Source: Pseudomonadales bacterium (lineage in GTDB: Bacteria > Pseudomonadota > Gammaproteobacteria > Steroidobacterales > Steroidobacteraceae). Taken from it: a DNA stretch of 6,432 nt. Location: the NCBI GenBank assembly GCA_020442965.1, contig JAGRJB010000545.1, positions 1 to 6,432 of the forward strand. Reading direction: 5' to 3'. The first letter of the stretch is position 1. Every line of letters starts with the position of its first letter. The position numbers were made by a program, and so were the translations under genes. A model generated the notes under the pieces. It was not told the origin of the DNA, did not search any database, and saw nothing but the letters and a program-made list of their open reading frames with translations. Positions 1 through 6,075 of this stretch are shown here, in pieces.

Positions 1-40
1 TGAGAGCCGATCGAGGGGTTGCCTGCTGGAATTAGGTCCG
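1..40 (+). repeat. Left arm of 40-base inverted repeat
   Basis: Begins TGAGAGCCGATCGAGGGG and is the reverse complement of 179-218 apart from one mismatch (A34 opposite A185). The arm may continue left of the window. Confidence 0.9.
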
Positions 41-48
41 GACCGATC

Positions 49-79
49 GCGCTTCGTCACGAGCGAAGCGCTCGTGACG
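49..79. other. Two overlapping, mutually exclusive hairpins
   Basis: Hairpin A pairs GCGCTTCG (49-56) with CGAAGCGC (64-71) around the loop TCACGAG: a perfect 8-bp stem with a 7-base loop. Hairpin B pairs CGTCACGAGC (55-64) with GCTCGTGACG (70-79) around the loop GAAGC: a perfect 10-bp stem. The two share bases 55-71, so only one can form at a time. Both are read directly from the sequence. A switching role is only an inference. Confidence 0.6.
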
Positions 80-150
80 GCGAACCTTGCGCGAATACGG
101 CACGCATTCTTCTCCGCTGTCACGGCCAGACATTGGAACGGCCAGGAGCG

Positions 151-171
151 CGCCGCACTCGGGCTGCGGCG
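151..171. other. Hairpin, 7-bp stem and 7-base loop
   Basis: CGCCGCA (151-157) pairs perfectly with TGCGGCG (165-171) around CTCGGGC. It lies inside the inverted-repeat element just before the right arm and has the same 7-base loop length as hairpin A at 49-71. There is no U-tract, so a terminator role is unlikely. Confidence 0.55.
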
Positions 172-178
172 ATCTCAA

Positions 179-218
179 CGGACCAAATTCCAGCAGGCAA
201 CCCCTCGATCGGCTCTCA
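179..218 (-). repeat. Right arm of 40-base inverted repeat
   Basis: Reverse complement of 1-40 with 39 of 40 positions pairing. Its outer three bases (216-218, TCA on the plus strand) are the TGA stop codon of the large minus-strand gene. No run of T follows on either strand, so it is not a typical intrinsic terminator. Confidence 0.9.
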
Positions 219-3200
219 TCCCTGACTTGCGGATCCATCCACCGCTGTCGCCACCAGCGTCCTGGTGCTGCGCCAAAATCCGTGCAGGGTCCACGCCGCA
301 AACGCACGTTTGAGCCAGCGTACCAGTGCGACGGCGATCCACAGTGCCCAAGCGAACATCAAGGTACGATATACCCAGAGGGGGAATGAGATGAGTGTGG
401 GTTGTGGCAGCGCCGACTCGCTCTGATCGTTGAACCAGGTGAACGTGCCAAAACCCGAACCTGGGCCGGCGACGCCCATATCGGGCGATTCCAGCAGCCC
501 GTAGCGAATGCCCGAAAAAATGAGCGTGCTGAGTGCGAACAAGGTGAGTGCAGCGAGCCCAATCTGCACGAGATTGAAGAACTGCGGTGGGGCCTTCTCA
601 CCCCACCCCTCGCGCCAGCGGATTGCGAATAACCACGCTGCGACGAGTACGAAAACACTCCAGCTTGCGGTCGACAAGCCCAGGCCCAACAACAGCCACT
701 CGTGGAACTTCAAGGGCGAATGGCGCCAGCGTGACAGCAGCAACGCCACCAGCAGGAAGGCTACCAACTCGCTCCAATAGAGTATCACCGGGCCGATGCC
801 GGAGCCCAAGGCAGCGAGTGGCCAGCGCGCCTCGGACGTGACAATTGTCGACTGGATATTGCTGGCCCGCGCCTTGAGATCAACCGGCGCAGGGCTGTCA
901 CGCAGCGCAGCGCCGCGCGAATCCTGCCATTGAATCGCAAGCTCGTGCTCACCCGGCAGAACGGGTAACGAGAGCTCGCCCTGCTTCTCGGGTCGCAATT
1001 GCTGCGCCTGTCCGTCCACTTGCACCGCGGTGACCCGTGCGTCCGCCGGCAACTGGATCGTGTGCCGCCCCCCCTGCGTACTGCGGTAGCGCAAATTCAA
1101 CGAGTAGTCTGACGACCGTTTGCCGATCGTTCGCTGCTGCGTGACCGAGTCGATCGCCAGCGTTGCGCCCGCCGCGGGGATGGGACGTGATAGCGCAACC
1201 TGCAATTTCTCGCCGGCGCGCGGATAGAACTGAAAGATCCACCCACCGCCGTTGAAATTGTCAGGTAGAACCGCGGGGAGACCGCTGAATTCCGCTCGCC
1301 ACTCAGGGCTCACACTGAAGTTCCACACCTCTGTTCGTGCCGCACCGGGTGACACTTCCAGCACTAACGATTCACTTTTTGGCAAGGCCGAGCGCCAGGC
1401 GACATTGTTCTCACCGGCGCCCATGCCCACGACTACTTTTCGCCCCTCTCCAACTTGCAAGCGTTCCGTCAGAACCGACTCGCCGGCGATCAGCGGCACT
1501 TCGACGGTGATGGCCGTTCGCGCGGGGGCAATTCGTGAGACGGTGGTTGCAATGCGCCAGTCGGTCCCGAGTGCAAAGTTACGCTCGACTCGAACGAATG
1601 TCGGGAACTCGGTAGCCGCCTCGAGCAACTCTTTACCGCTCTGCGCTTCGCCACTGCGTTCGCGCGTGAGCTCGAGTGAACCGGAAATCATGCGCGAGTC
1701 TGTGACACCCGCAACCGCCCAGCTCTGCGCGCGCACGTCGATCGCACGCGGTTGTTGCGGAAACACCAGCTGAATCGATTGTGCGGCCGCAAGGCGACCA
1801 CTCAACCTGAGGGTGTGCGCGCCTGCCGACAACGGCACCCAAACCGAACCGTCCCCTTCGCGTGTCATCGCCATTGCCGCACGGCCGTCTACGGTAACGC
1901 CGTCGAGCTGCCAGCGGTCGGCCGCGTACGGTACCGCAATTGCAAGCGACGTGAGTGCACTTGCCTGCAATGTCACGTCCAAGCGATCGCCCTGTACGCT
2001 AACGACTGCGGCCGCAATGTCCGCGCAGGTTGGATGGCACTTCGGGGGCTCGATCAAACGCGCTTTGAGGTCGTTCAGGAGCGCGATATCCGGAGTTGCA
2101 GTGGCGAACGCGACCGGCCCGATGGATCCCCATGCGATCAGAACGAATGCCAGCCATGCTGCCGCAGATGGCGGCGCACTCTCCCTGCGCGATCGCCAGT
2201 TCAATTTGGAGCCGAAGCTCAGGCGCGCCAGCGCAAAGAACAGCGCAGCGAGCGCCAATACGCCGATCACCCGCCAGAAAAATAGCAAAGCCGGACCCAA
2301 GTAGACAAAGCGCACGGTCTGATCTGGCTCCACCGGACCGGACCAGCCATAACTATATGAACGATAGTGCCACGCGGGAATGCCGCGTCCCGCCTGCCGC
2401 ACCGTGTCGGGGGCATAGCTCTGCAGGCTGGAGCCATACTTGGACCTGTTAGCTGGATCATCCCTCAGCCGGCGGCTTTCAATACTGGTGATGCTGTTCT
2501 GGGCTTTGTCTGCCGCGCGGCCGACGTCGCTCTCGACCGCCGCTTCCTCCACGATCGCTGGTGCTTCCATGGCGGGCGCGGCAGACGGCGCCACGTCCCC
2601 ACCCATCTGTGTGTCGCGGGAAGCGGCGACGAAACTCGTCAATCCGCCCGACAACTCCAACTGCGGATGAATTGCGAGGCGCAACTGGCTCCAGAGGAAC
2701 GGCAGCAAGGCGAGTCCCAGCACTGCAAAACTTGCGGTTCGGTAATACCCGGCTAGCCGACGGAAGCGACCTTCTGGTGCAGCGCGCGCGACCGCGAATG
2801 CGGCTAACACATTGGCCCACAACCAGATGAACATCGGTGCCTCCTGGTAAGTGAGCGCGAATGCCAACAGCGCAATCGCCGCGACAATCCACCCCGCCGC
2901 CCAGCGTACGAACACGATGACGACGATTACGCCGAAGACGCTCCACAGACCCCAGCGCTCGATCCAGGAGCCGCGTGCATAGTCCGCACCCGGTGCGGCC
3001 AGCAACAGATGGCCGGGTGGCAGATTCAGCTGTCCGGTCACGCTATCGAAGCGCTGCAGCCAGCCGGTCGCCGCGAGTGCCCCGCGAGCGGTCTCCGTGC
3101 GCGCCGTCGTCGTGATCTGCAAATCCGGTACCCGTAGTTCCACACCTCGCTTGCCGGCCTCGTCACTTTCCGTGATCAGGAGCGGCTCGCCGCCGAGCCG

Positions 3201-4382
3201 TGCACTCTCGAGTTTGTAAGGTGCCTGCATATCGAGCCGCCAATCGCGTCGCAGTGTGCCATTGATGTTATCGACCGCCGTGAATCCATGGTGATCAAAG
3301 TCCAGCCACAGTGAGCGGTTGAGCGCGAGCTTGTTGCCATCCGCGTTCGCCAGACCCCGACTGCGCTCATCGACGCGCAAGGTAGTGTCCGGCATCATTC
3401 GATAAGCCGGCAACAAACGCCAATCGTTAGGAACGTTTGCCTGGGTGGGGTCGATTGCCTCGGCACCTTCCAGCGCAATCACTCGCAAACGATCATCGCT
3501 GGCGAAGCTCCAGATCTCCTCGCGCGGCCACGGGCCTTTGACCGCTGGGCGACGCAGGTCCTTTGCCACATCCGCGCCACGCGCCGTGAGTTCGAGCTCA
3601 TAAGCACCCGGCCGCAACTGCACACGCAACTCCCCATTCGGTGCGAGTTGCGCGGGCAACTCGCCGGTGAGCGCCAGCGGCACGAAGCCTTCCGGTAACA
3701 CACGACCGAGACTTTCTTCGCGAGCATCGCCCGCCACCTGCAGGCGAATTCTCGTGGCCAGATAGACGGGCGATTCGTCTCGTACCAGGCGGAACACCTG
3801 CAAATTCAAGGTCGCGGCCTGTATCGCGCTCTTGCGCTTGCCTAACCACAGAGCTCCGCCGGGACGCTCTGGTTGTGTCACCGTCTGGCCGTCGACCACC
3901 AGATCGACCAACGCAGACTGGGCCGGAAGCGGCAGCGATTCGGGCCGCGAACTCCAGTCGAAAATCCCCACCAGCGTGTACGCACCGGCTGGCAATCGCA
4001 CCTGCGGAACGCCACCGCGCAACACCACGGCAGCTGTACTGCCATTGATGCGAACATCGCGCGGCCACACTTGCGCACTACCCGGTAGTGCAACCCACGA
4101 TTCCACCAATACCTGCCAGCGCTGCGCGAAACGCCCGCCGCGCGCGTCAACCTCTACGCGAAGTCTTTCCGGCCAGGCGCACCGATACGAATTTTCGTCC
4201 CCGGGATCACGGCTCGAAAGAAACGGACAAGCACGGAACTCCTCGCCCCGGAGCACCCACGCCTGCCAGTCCCGCAGCTCTTCGGGCACGGCCACGTCGG
4301 CACTCTTGGCAGGTTTCGTGTGAATGCTGCCGGTCAGCAGCAAGACCGCCGTTACGAACGCGACTCCAAATCGGCTAATCAT
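216..4382 (-). CDS. Large internally duplicated secreted/membrane protein of unknown function
   Basis: Encodes 1388 residues; I do not recognise the family. A signal peptide is visible (hydrophobic residues 7-20, probable cleavage after AKSA, residue 28). Two similar halves follow. Half 1 is a beta-rich ectodomain (about 29-475), four membrane helices (about 479-494, 496-512, 516-533, 548-568), a 128-residue polar loop and a fifth helix (697-722). Half 2 starts with a signal-like helix (740-762), then an ectodomain (763-1195), helices at about 1198-1217, 1229-1240, 1241-1255 and 1268-1293, and a last helix at 1334-1356. Matching landmarks: PAGAYTL (131-137) with SAGAHTL (852-858), EIWSF (289-293) with EVWNF (1018-1022), cysteine pairs C52/C68 with C782/C786. 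Basic segments at 723-734 and 1355-1373 follow the fifth helices, so both ectodomains should be periplasmic and the C-terminus cytoplasmic. The ATG has a good ribosome binding site. The gene stands alone, and nothing in it suggests an enzyme active site. A scaffold, sensor or envelope role is possible but unproven. Confidence 0.9.
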   Translation of the reverse strand: MISRFGVAFVTAVLLLTGSIHTKPAKSADVAVPEELRDWQAWVLRGEEFRACPFLSSRDPGDENSYRCAWPERLRVEVDARGGRFAQRWQVLVESWVALPGSAQVWPRDVRINGSTAAVVLRGGVPQVRLPAGAYTLVGIFDWSSRPESLPLPAQSALVDLVVDGQTVTQPERPGGALWLGKRKSAIQAATLNLQVFRLVRDESPVYLATRIRLQVAGDAREESLGRVLPEGFVPLALTGELPAQLAPNGELRVQLRPGAYELELTARGADVAKDLRRPAVKGPWPREEIWSFASDDRLRVIALEGAEAIDPTQANVPNDWRLLPAYRMMPDTTLRVDERSRGLANADGNKLALNRSLWLDFDHHGFTAVDNINGTLRRDWRLDMQAPYKLESARLGGEPLLITESDEAGKRGVELRVPDLQITTTARTETARGALAATGWLQRFDSVTGQLNLPPGHLLLAAPGADYARGSWIERWGLWSVFGVIVVIVFVRWAAGWIVAAIALLAFALTYQEAPMFIWLWANVLAAFAVARAAPEGRFRRLAGYYRTASFAVLGLALLPFLWSQLRLAIHPQLELSGGLTSFVAASRDTQMGGDVAPSAAPAMEAPAIVEEAAVESDVGRAADKAQNSITSIESRRLRDDPANRSKYGSSLQSYAPDTVRQAGRGIPAWHYRSYSYGWSGPVEPDQTVRFVYLGPALLFFWRVIGVLALAALFFALARLSFGSKLNWRSRRESAPPSAAAWLAFVLIAWGSIGPVAFATATPDIALLNDLKARLIEPPKCHPTCADIAAAVVSVQGDRLDVTLQASALTSLAIAVPYAADRWQLDGVTVDGRAAMAMTREGDGSVWVPLSAGAHTLRLSGRLAAAQSIQLVFPQQPRAIDVRAQSWAVAGVTDSRMISGSLELTRERSGEAQSGKELLEAATEFPTFVRVERNFALGTDWRIATTVSRIAPARTAITVEVPLIAGESVLTERLQVGEGRKVVVGMGAGENNVAWRSALPKSESLVLEVSPGAARTEVWNFSVSPEWRAEFSGLPAVLPDNFNGGGWIFQFYPRAGEKLQVALSRPIPAAGATLAIDSVTQQRTIGKRSSDYSLNLRYRSTQGGRHTIQLPADARVTAVQVDGQAQQLRPEKQGELSLPVLPGEHELAIQWQDSRGAALRDSPAPVDLKARASNIQSTIVTSEARWPLAALGSGIGPVILYWSELVAFLLVALLLSRWRHSPLKFHEWLLLGLGLSTASWSVFVLVAAWLFAIRWREGWGEKAPPQFFNLVQIGLAALTLFALSTLIFSGIRYGLLESPDMGVAGPGSGFGTFTWFNDQSESALPQPTLISFPLWVYRTLMFAWALWIAVALVRWLKRAFAAWTLHGFWRSTRTLVATAVDGSASQG

Positions 4383-4390
4383 TCGACGGT

Positions 4391-4398
4391 TCTCCCTT
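4391..4398 (-). promoter_or_regulatory. Ribosome binding site of the large membrane-protein gene
   Basis: On the minus strand AAGGGAGA ends 8 bases before the ATG at 4382. This is a good Shine-Dalgarno match at normal spacing and it fixes this ATG as the start. It is the only convincing one among the four gene starts in the window. Confidence 0.75.
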
Positions 4399-4411
4399 GC
4401 GGTGCATCAGG

Positions 4412-4420
4412 AGTGTAGCA
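4412..4420 (-). promoter_or_regulatory. Extended -10 promoter element of the large gene (putative)
   Basis: The minus strand reads TGC-TACACT, an extended -10 (TGN followed by TANNNT). Transcription would begin near 4405 and give a leader of about 23 bases containing the ribosome binding site. No good -35 hexamer lies at 16-18 bases, which is tolerable for an extended -10 promoter. The call rests on motif shape and position only. Confidence 0.4.
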
Positions 4421-4498
4421 AGACCCGGCGCGAGGTAGCGCATGCAATCGCAGCTCCGCCTGTGCCGCTGTTGAACGTTGCTCCAGGCGTAAATGGGC

Positions 4499-4504
4499 TA
4501 ACAT
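4499..4504 (+). promoter_or_regulatory. -10-like hexamer six bases before the racemase-family start
   Basis: TAACAT followed by six bases (TGCCGC) and the ATG at 4511. There is no Shine-Dalgarno sequence. This spacing would put the first transcribed base on the A of the start codon, giving a leaderless mRNA. TTGCTC (4478-4483) is a weak -35 candidate with a short 15-base spacer. Inferred, not demonstrated. Confidence 0.4.
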
Positions 4505-4510
4505 TGCCGC

Positions 4511-5251
4511 ATGAATTTCGCAGACTATGGTCCGCGGGCGCGCGTCGGTGTTGCTGTACCACAAGCGAACCCGACCGTCGAACCCGAGATGCGGGAGCTG
4601 TTACCGGCAACGATCGGCGTGTATGCCACGCGGTTGGTACATGGGGCACCGAACGTTGAAGATCGGTTGCTTCACTACGTCACACACATCGCAGATTCTA
4701 TCAAGAGCTACGGACCAATGCGACTTGCGGCGTTCGGCTTTGGCTGCACTGGGTCATCGTATATCGTCGGCGCGCAGCGAGAGGATGAACTGACGGCGGC
4801 GGCGGCGGCGGCGTGCATGCTACCGGTGGTCACCGCGGCACAAGCGATCAGACAGGCGCTGGCGAAGCTGGCGGCGCGGCGAATCGCGCTCGTATCACCG
4901 TATCCAGAAGCCTTGGCCGAGTCCGGCTATGCCTACTGGCGCAATGCCGACATCAACGTCGTGCACGCCTTGCGCGTCGCTGAGCGCCTCTCGGACACTC
5001 ACGATATCTACGAACTAACGAGTCAGGATGCTCTGCGAGCGATCAATGCCGTGACGAAAGACGACGTGGATTGTATCGTCGTATCCGGCACCGGAATGCC
5101 GACGCTTGCGGCCCTGCGTCAGCGAGGTTGTGCGGCGCGCGGTGTACCCGTTATCTCTTCGAATCTTTGCCTCGCTTGGTCCTTGTTAGTATGCGCGGCA
5201 CCCGAACTGGCCCCCGCCTTACCAGCGGGCTTGATCGTCGCAAAGCCATAG
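4511..5251 (+). CDS. Maleate isomerase / Asp-Glu racemase superfamily protein
   Basis: A cytosolic protein of 246 residues, normal length for the maleate cis-trans isomerase/arylmalonate decarboxylase branch of the Asp/Glu racemase superfamily. These enzymes use one or two active-site cysteines on a pseudo-symmetric two-domain fold. The N-terminal RVGVAVPQANPTVEPEM (11-27) matches the family's substrate-binding P-x-x-N-x-T-x-E-x-E segment. FGFGCTGSS (75-83) carries the first catalytic cysteine, C79. PVVTAAQAI (105-113) and RIALVSPY (124-131) are typical core strands. The second half has VVSGTGMPTL (190-199), where maleate isomerases have a cysteine before the x-x-MP segment. Here that position is T194, so the second cysteine appears lost; C188 is at a different place. 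The substrate cannot be named: maleate, a hydantoin, a malonate derivative or an amino acid are all open. Residues 96-101 are six alanines encoded by a GCG repeat. It is a single gene, divergent from the large membrane gene and convergent with and overlapping modA by 133 bases. Confidence 0.85.
   Translation: MNFADYGPRARVGVAVPQANPTVEPEMRELLPATIGVYATRLVHGAPNVEDRLLHYVTHIADSIKSYGPMRLAAFGFGCTGSSYIVGAQREDELTAAAAAACMLPVVTAAQAIRQALAKLAARRIALVSPYPEALAESGYAYWRNADINVVHALRVAERLSDTHDIYELTSQDALRAINAVTKDDVDCIVVSGTGMPTLAALRQRGCAARGVPVISSNLCLAWSLLVCAAPELAPALPAGLIVAKP
4796..4813 (+). repeat. GCG trinucleotide repeat, six units
   Basis: Six uninterrupted GCG codons (preceded by ACG) encode Ala96-Ala101 of the racemase-family protein. 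Slippage here would keep the reading frame and only change the alanine count. Confidence 0.8.
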
Positions 5252-6018
5252 CGCTTGAAGCGCGCGAGCGCGCCGTCGGACCGCAGGTATTCGAGCAAAC
5301 GTACCGCGCCCGGACTCGCCGCCCGCGTCAACGCGACCGGATAGACGATCGGCGCATGTGTCGCGGCTTCGAACTCGGCGACGACTCGAACTCGCGGCTC
5401 GAGTTTTGCATCCGTAGCGTAGACGACGCCGAGTGGCGCCTCGCCACGCGCGACGAATGCGAGCGCACCGCGAACGTTGTCAGCGTAGGCGGTCCGGCCC
5501 TCGATCGCATGCCACACGCCAATCGATTGCAGCGCGCCGCGAGCATAGCGGCCAGCCGGAACAGCCGCCGGGTCGCCGAGCGCGAGCCTCCCACGACCCA
5601 GCGCGGCAAGTAGCGTGCTGGCGTTCTGCAAATCGACCTGAACTTTGCTGTTGATCGGTGCAATCAGTACCAGGCGATTGCCAAGTAGATCCTGGCGCGT
5701 ATTGGGTCGCAGCAAGCCGCGCTGCTGCAGGTAGTTCATCCATTCGAGATCGGCGGAAAGAAATAGATCAGCGTCAGCACCAGCCTCTATCTGGCGGGCA
5801 AGGATTGCACTCGATGCAAAGGACAGCCGCACCGGTATCCCGGTTGAGCGTGTAAACGCGGTGGTGATTTCCTGCAGAACGTCGGTGAGTGAAGCCGCAG
5901 CATAGGCTGTTACGACCTCGTGCGTTGCTTGTGCGCCTGACGCAACGCTCGGCATCGCGGCACTGAGCAGCACCACTCGCAGAGCGCATCTTGTTAGCTC
6001 GTGAAGTCGCCGGCGCAC
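5119..6018 (-). CDS. Molybdate ABC transporter periplasmic binding protein ModA
   Basis: Periplasmic protein that binds molybdate (possibly also tungstate) and hands it to the ModBC membrane transporter. The 299 residues begin with a basic, hydrophobic signal peptide and a likely cleavage near VASGAQA (25-31). The hallmark segments follow in order: VTAYAAASLTDVL (36-48), SFASSAILARQIEAGADADL (66-85), LALGDPAAVPAGRYA (145-159), NVRGALAFVARGEAPLG (181-197), VVYATDA (198-204). From the E. coli ModA structure, the oxyanion contacts Ser12, Ser39, Ala125, Val152 and Tyr170 map to S43, S70, A155, V182 and Y200, all conserved. E. coli ModA ends at FKRYGFTIK; here FKRYGFATIK (254-263) is followed by about 36 extra polar residues, all antisense to the 3' end of the racemase gene. 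The start is GTG. An in-frame TGA five codons upstream (minus strand, 6033-6031) leaves no earlier start. No modB or modC is in the window. Confidence 0.92.
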   Translation of the reverse strand: MRRRLHELTRCALRVVLLSAAMPSVASGAQATHEVVTAYAAASLTDVLQEITTAFTRSTGIPVRLSFASSAILARQIEAGADADLFLSADLEWMNYLQQRGLLRPNTRQDLLGNRLVLIAPINSKVQVDLQNASTLLAALGRGRLALGDPAAVPAGRYARGALQSIGVWHAIEGRTAYADNVRGALAFVARGEAPLGVVYATDAKLEPRVRVVAEFEAATHAPIVYPVALTRAASPGAVRLLEYLRSDGALARFKRYGFATIKPAGKAGASSGAAHTNKDQARQRFEEITGTPRAAQPR

Positions 6019-6024
6019 GCTGCG

Positions 6025-6033
6025 AGCGTATCA
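6025..6033 (-). promoter_or_regulatory. Extended -10-like element before modA
   Basis: The minus strand reads TGA-TACGCT, then six bases (CGCAGC), then the GTG start at 6018. No Shine-Dalgarno sequence is present. An extended -10 at this spacing predicts a leaderless transcript starting at the G of GTG. No recognisable -35 lies 16-18 bases upstream. Confidence 0.4.
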
Positions 6034-6060
6034 TTTGACGCACAAGAGCGCATCCGTACC

Positions 6061-6069
6061 TGCTACTCT
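6061..6069 (+). promoter_or_regulatory. Extended -10-like element before the DUF924 gene
   Basis: TGC-TACTCT, then six bases (TTGCAG), then the ATG at 6076. It is nearly identical to the TGC-TACACT element of the large gene. There is no Shine-Dalgarno sequence. A TTGACG at 6035-6040 resembles a -35 but lies 23 bases away, too far for normal use. Confidence 0.4.
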
Positions 6070-6075
6070 TTGCAG

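Larger units (their letters stand above)
1..218. mobile_element. MITE-like inverted-repeat element (putative)
   Basis: Non-coding stretch bracketed by a near-perfect 40-base inverted repeat, with 138 bases between the arms. The interior holds a GGTCCGGACC palindrome (35-44), two mutually exclusive hairpins (49-79), a direct repeat ACGGCCAG (122-129 and 138-145) and a 7-bp-stem hairpin (151-171). No convincing protein gene lies inside. Long terminal repeats on a body of about 200 bp without a transposase fit a miniature inverted-repeat transposable element. A structured RNA or a genome-specific intergenic repeat would look similar. The left arm begins at base 1 of the window, so the element may extend further left and no target-site duplication can be checked. 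It sits directly at the 3' end of the large minus-strand gene and supplies that gene's stop codon. Confidence 0.4.

Noticed and set aside
179..218. Intrinsic transcription terminator for the large gene
   Set aside because: The arms are 40 bases long, 138 bases apart and not followed by a T-run. The small hairpin at 151-171 also lacks a T-run.
1..218. Integron attC site
   Set aside because: No convincing GTTRRRY core at the expected end and no adjacent cassette-like gene. Long, almost perfect arms are not typical of attC.
19..389. Several short open frames across the inverted-repeat element, some running into the 3' end of the large gene
   Set aside because: They are low-quality, mutually overlapping and lie over palindromic sequence. 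No start signals or family resemblance are visible.
1252..1773. Plus-strand open frame of 173 codons inside the large gene
   Set aside because: It is antisense to a continuous coding region, has an Arg/Ser/Thr-rich composition with no recognisable domain and no ribosome binding site. Long antisense frames are expected in GC-rich genes.
1752..2304. Two overlapping plus-strand open frames of 163-177 codons
   Set aside because: Both are antisense to the large gene, overlap each other in different frames, and have shadow-like Arg/Cys/Ala-rich composition.
3598..4323. Open frames on both strands within the 5' part of the large gene
   Set aside because: They compete with the ectodomain frame, which shows clear protein-like beta-strand patterning and an internal repeat. 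The alternatives show neither.
5774..6043. Minus-strand frame with an ATG just upstream of modA
   Set aside because: It is out of frame with the ModA sequence and has no recognisable family. The GTG at 6018 leads directly into a proper signal peptide and ModA motifs.
6035..6063. Standard -35/-10 promoter using TTGACG at 6035-6040
   Set aside because: The only hexamer at 16-17 bases (TACCTG-like) is poor, and the good -10-like TACTCT is 23 bases away, outside the usual range.
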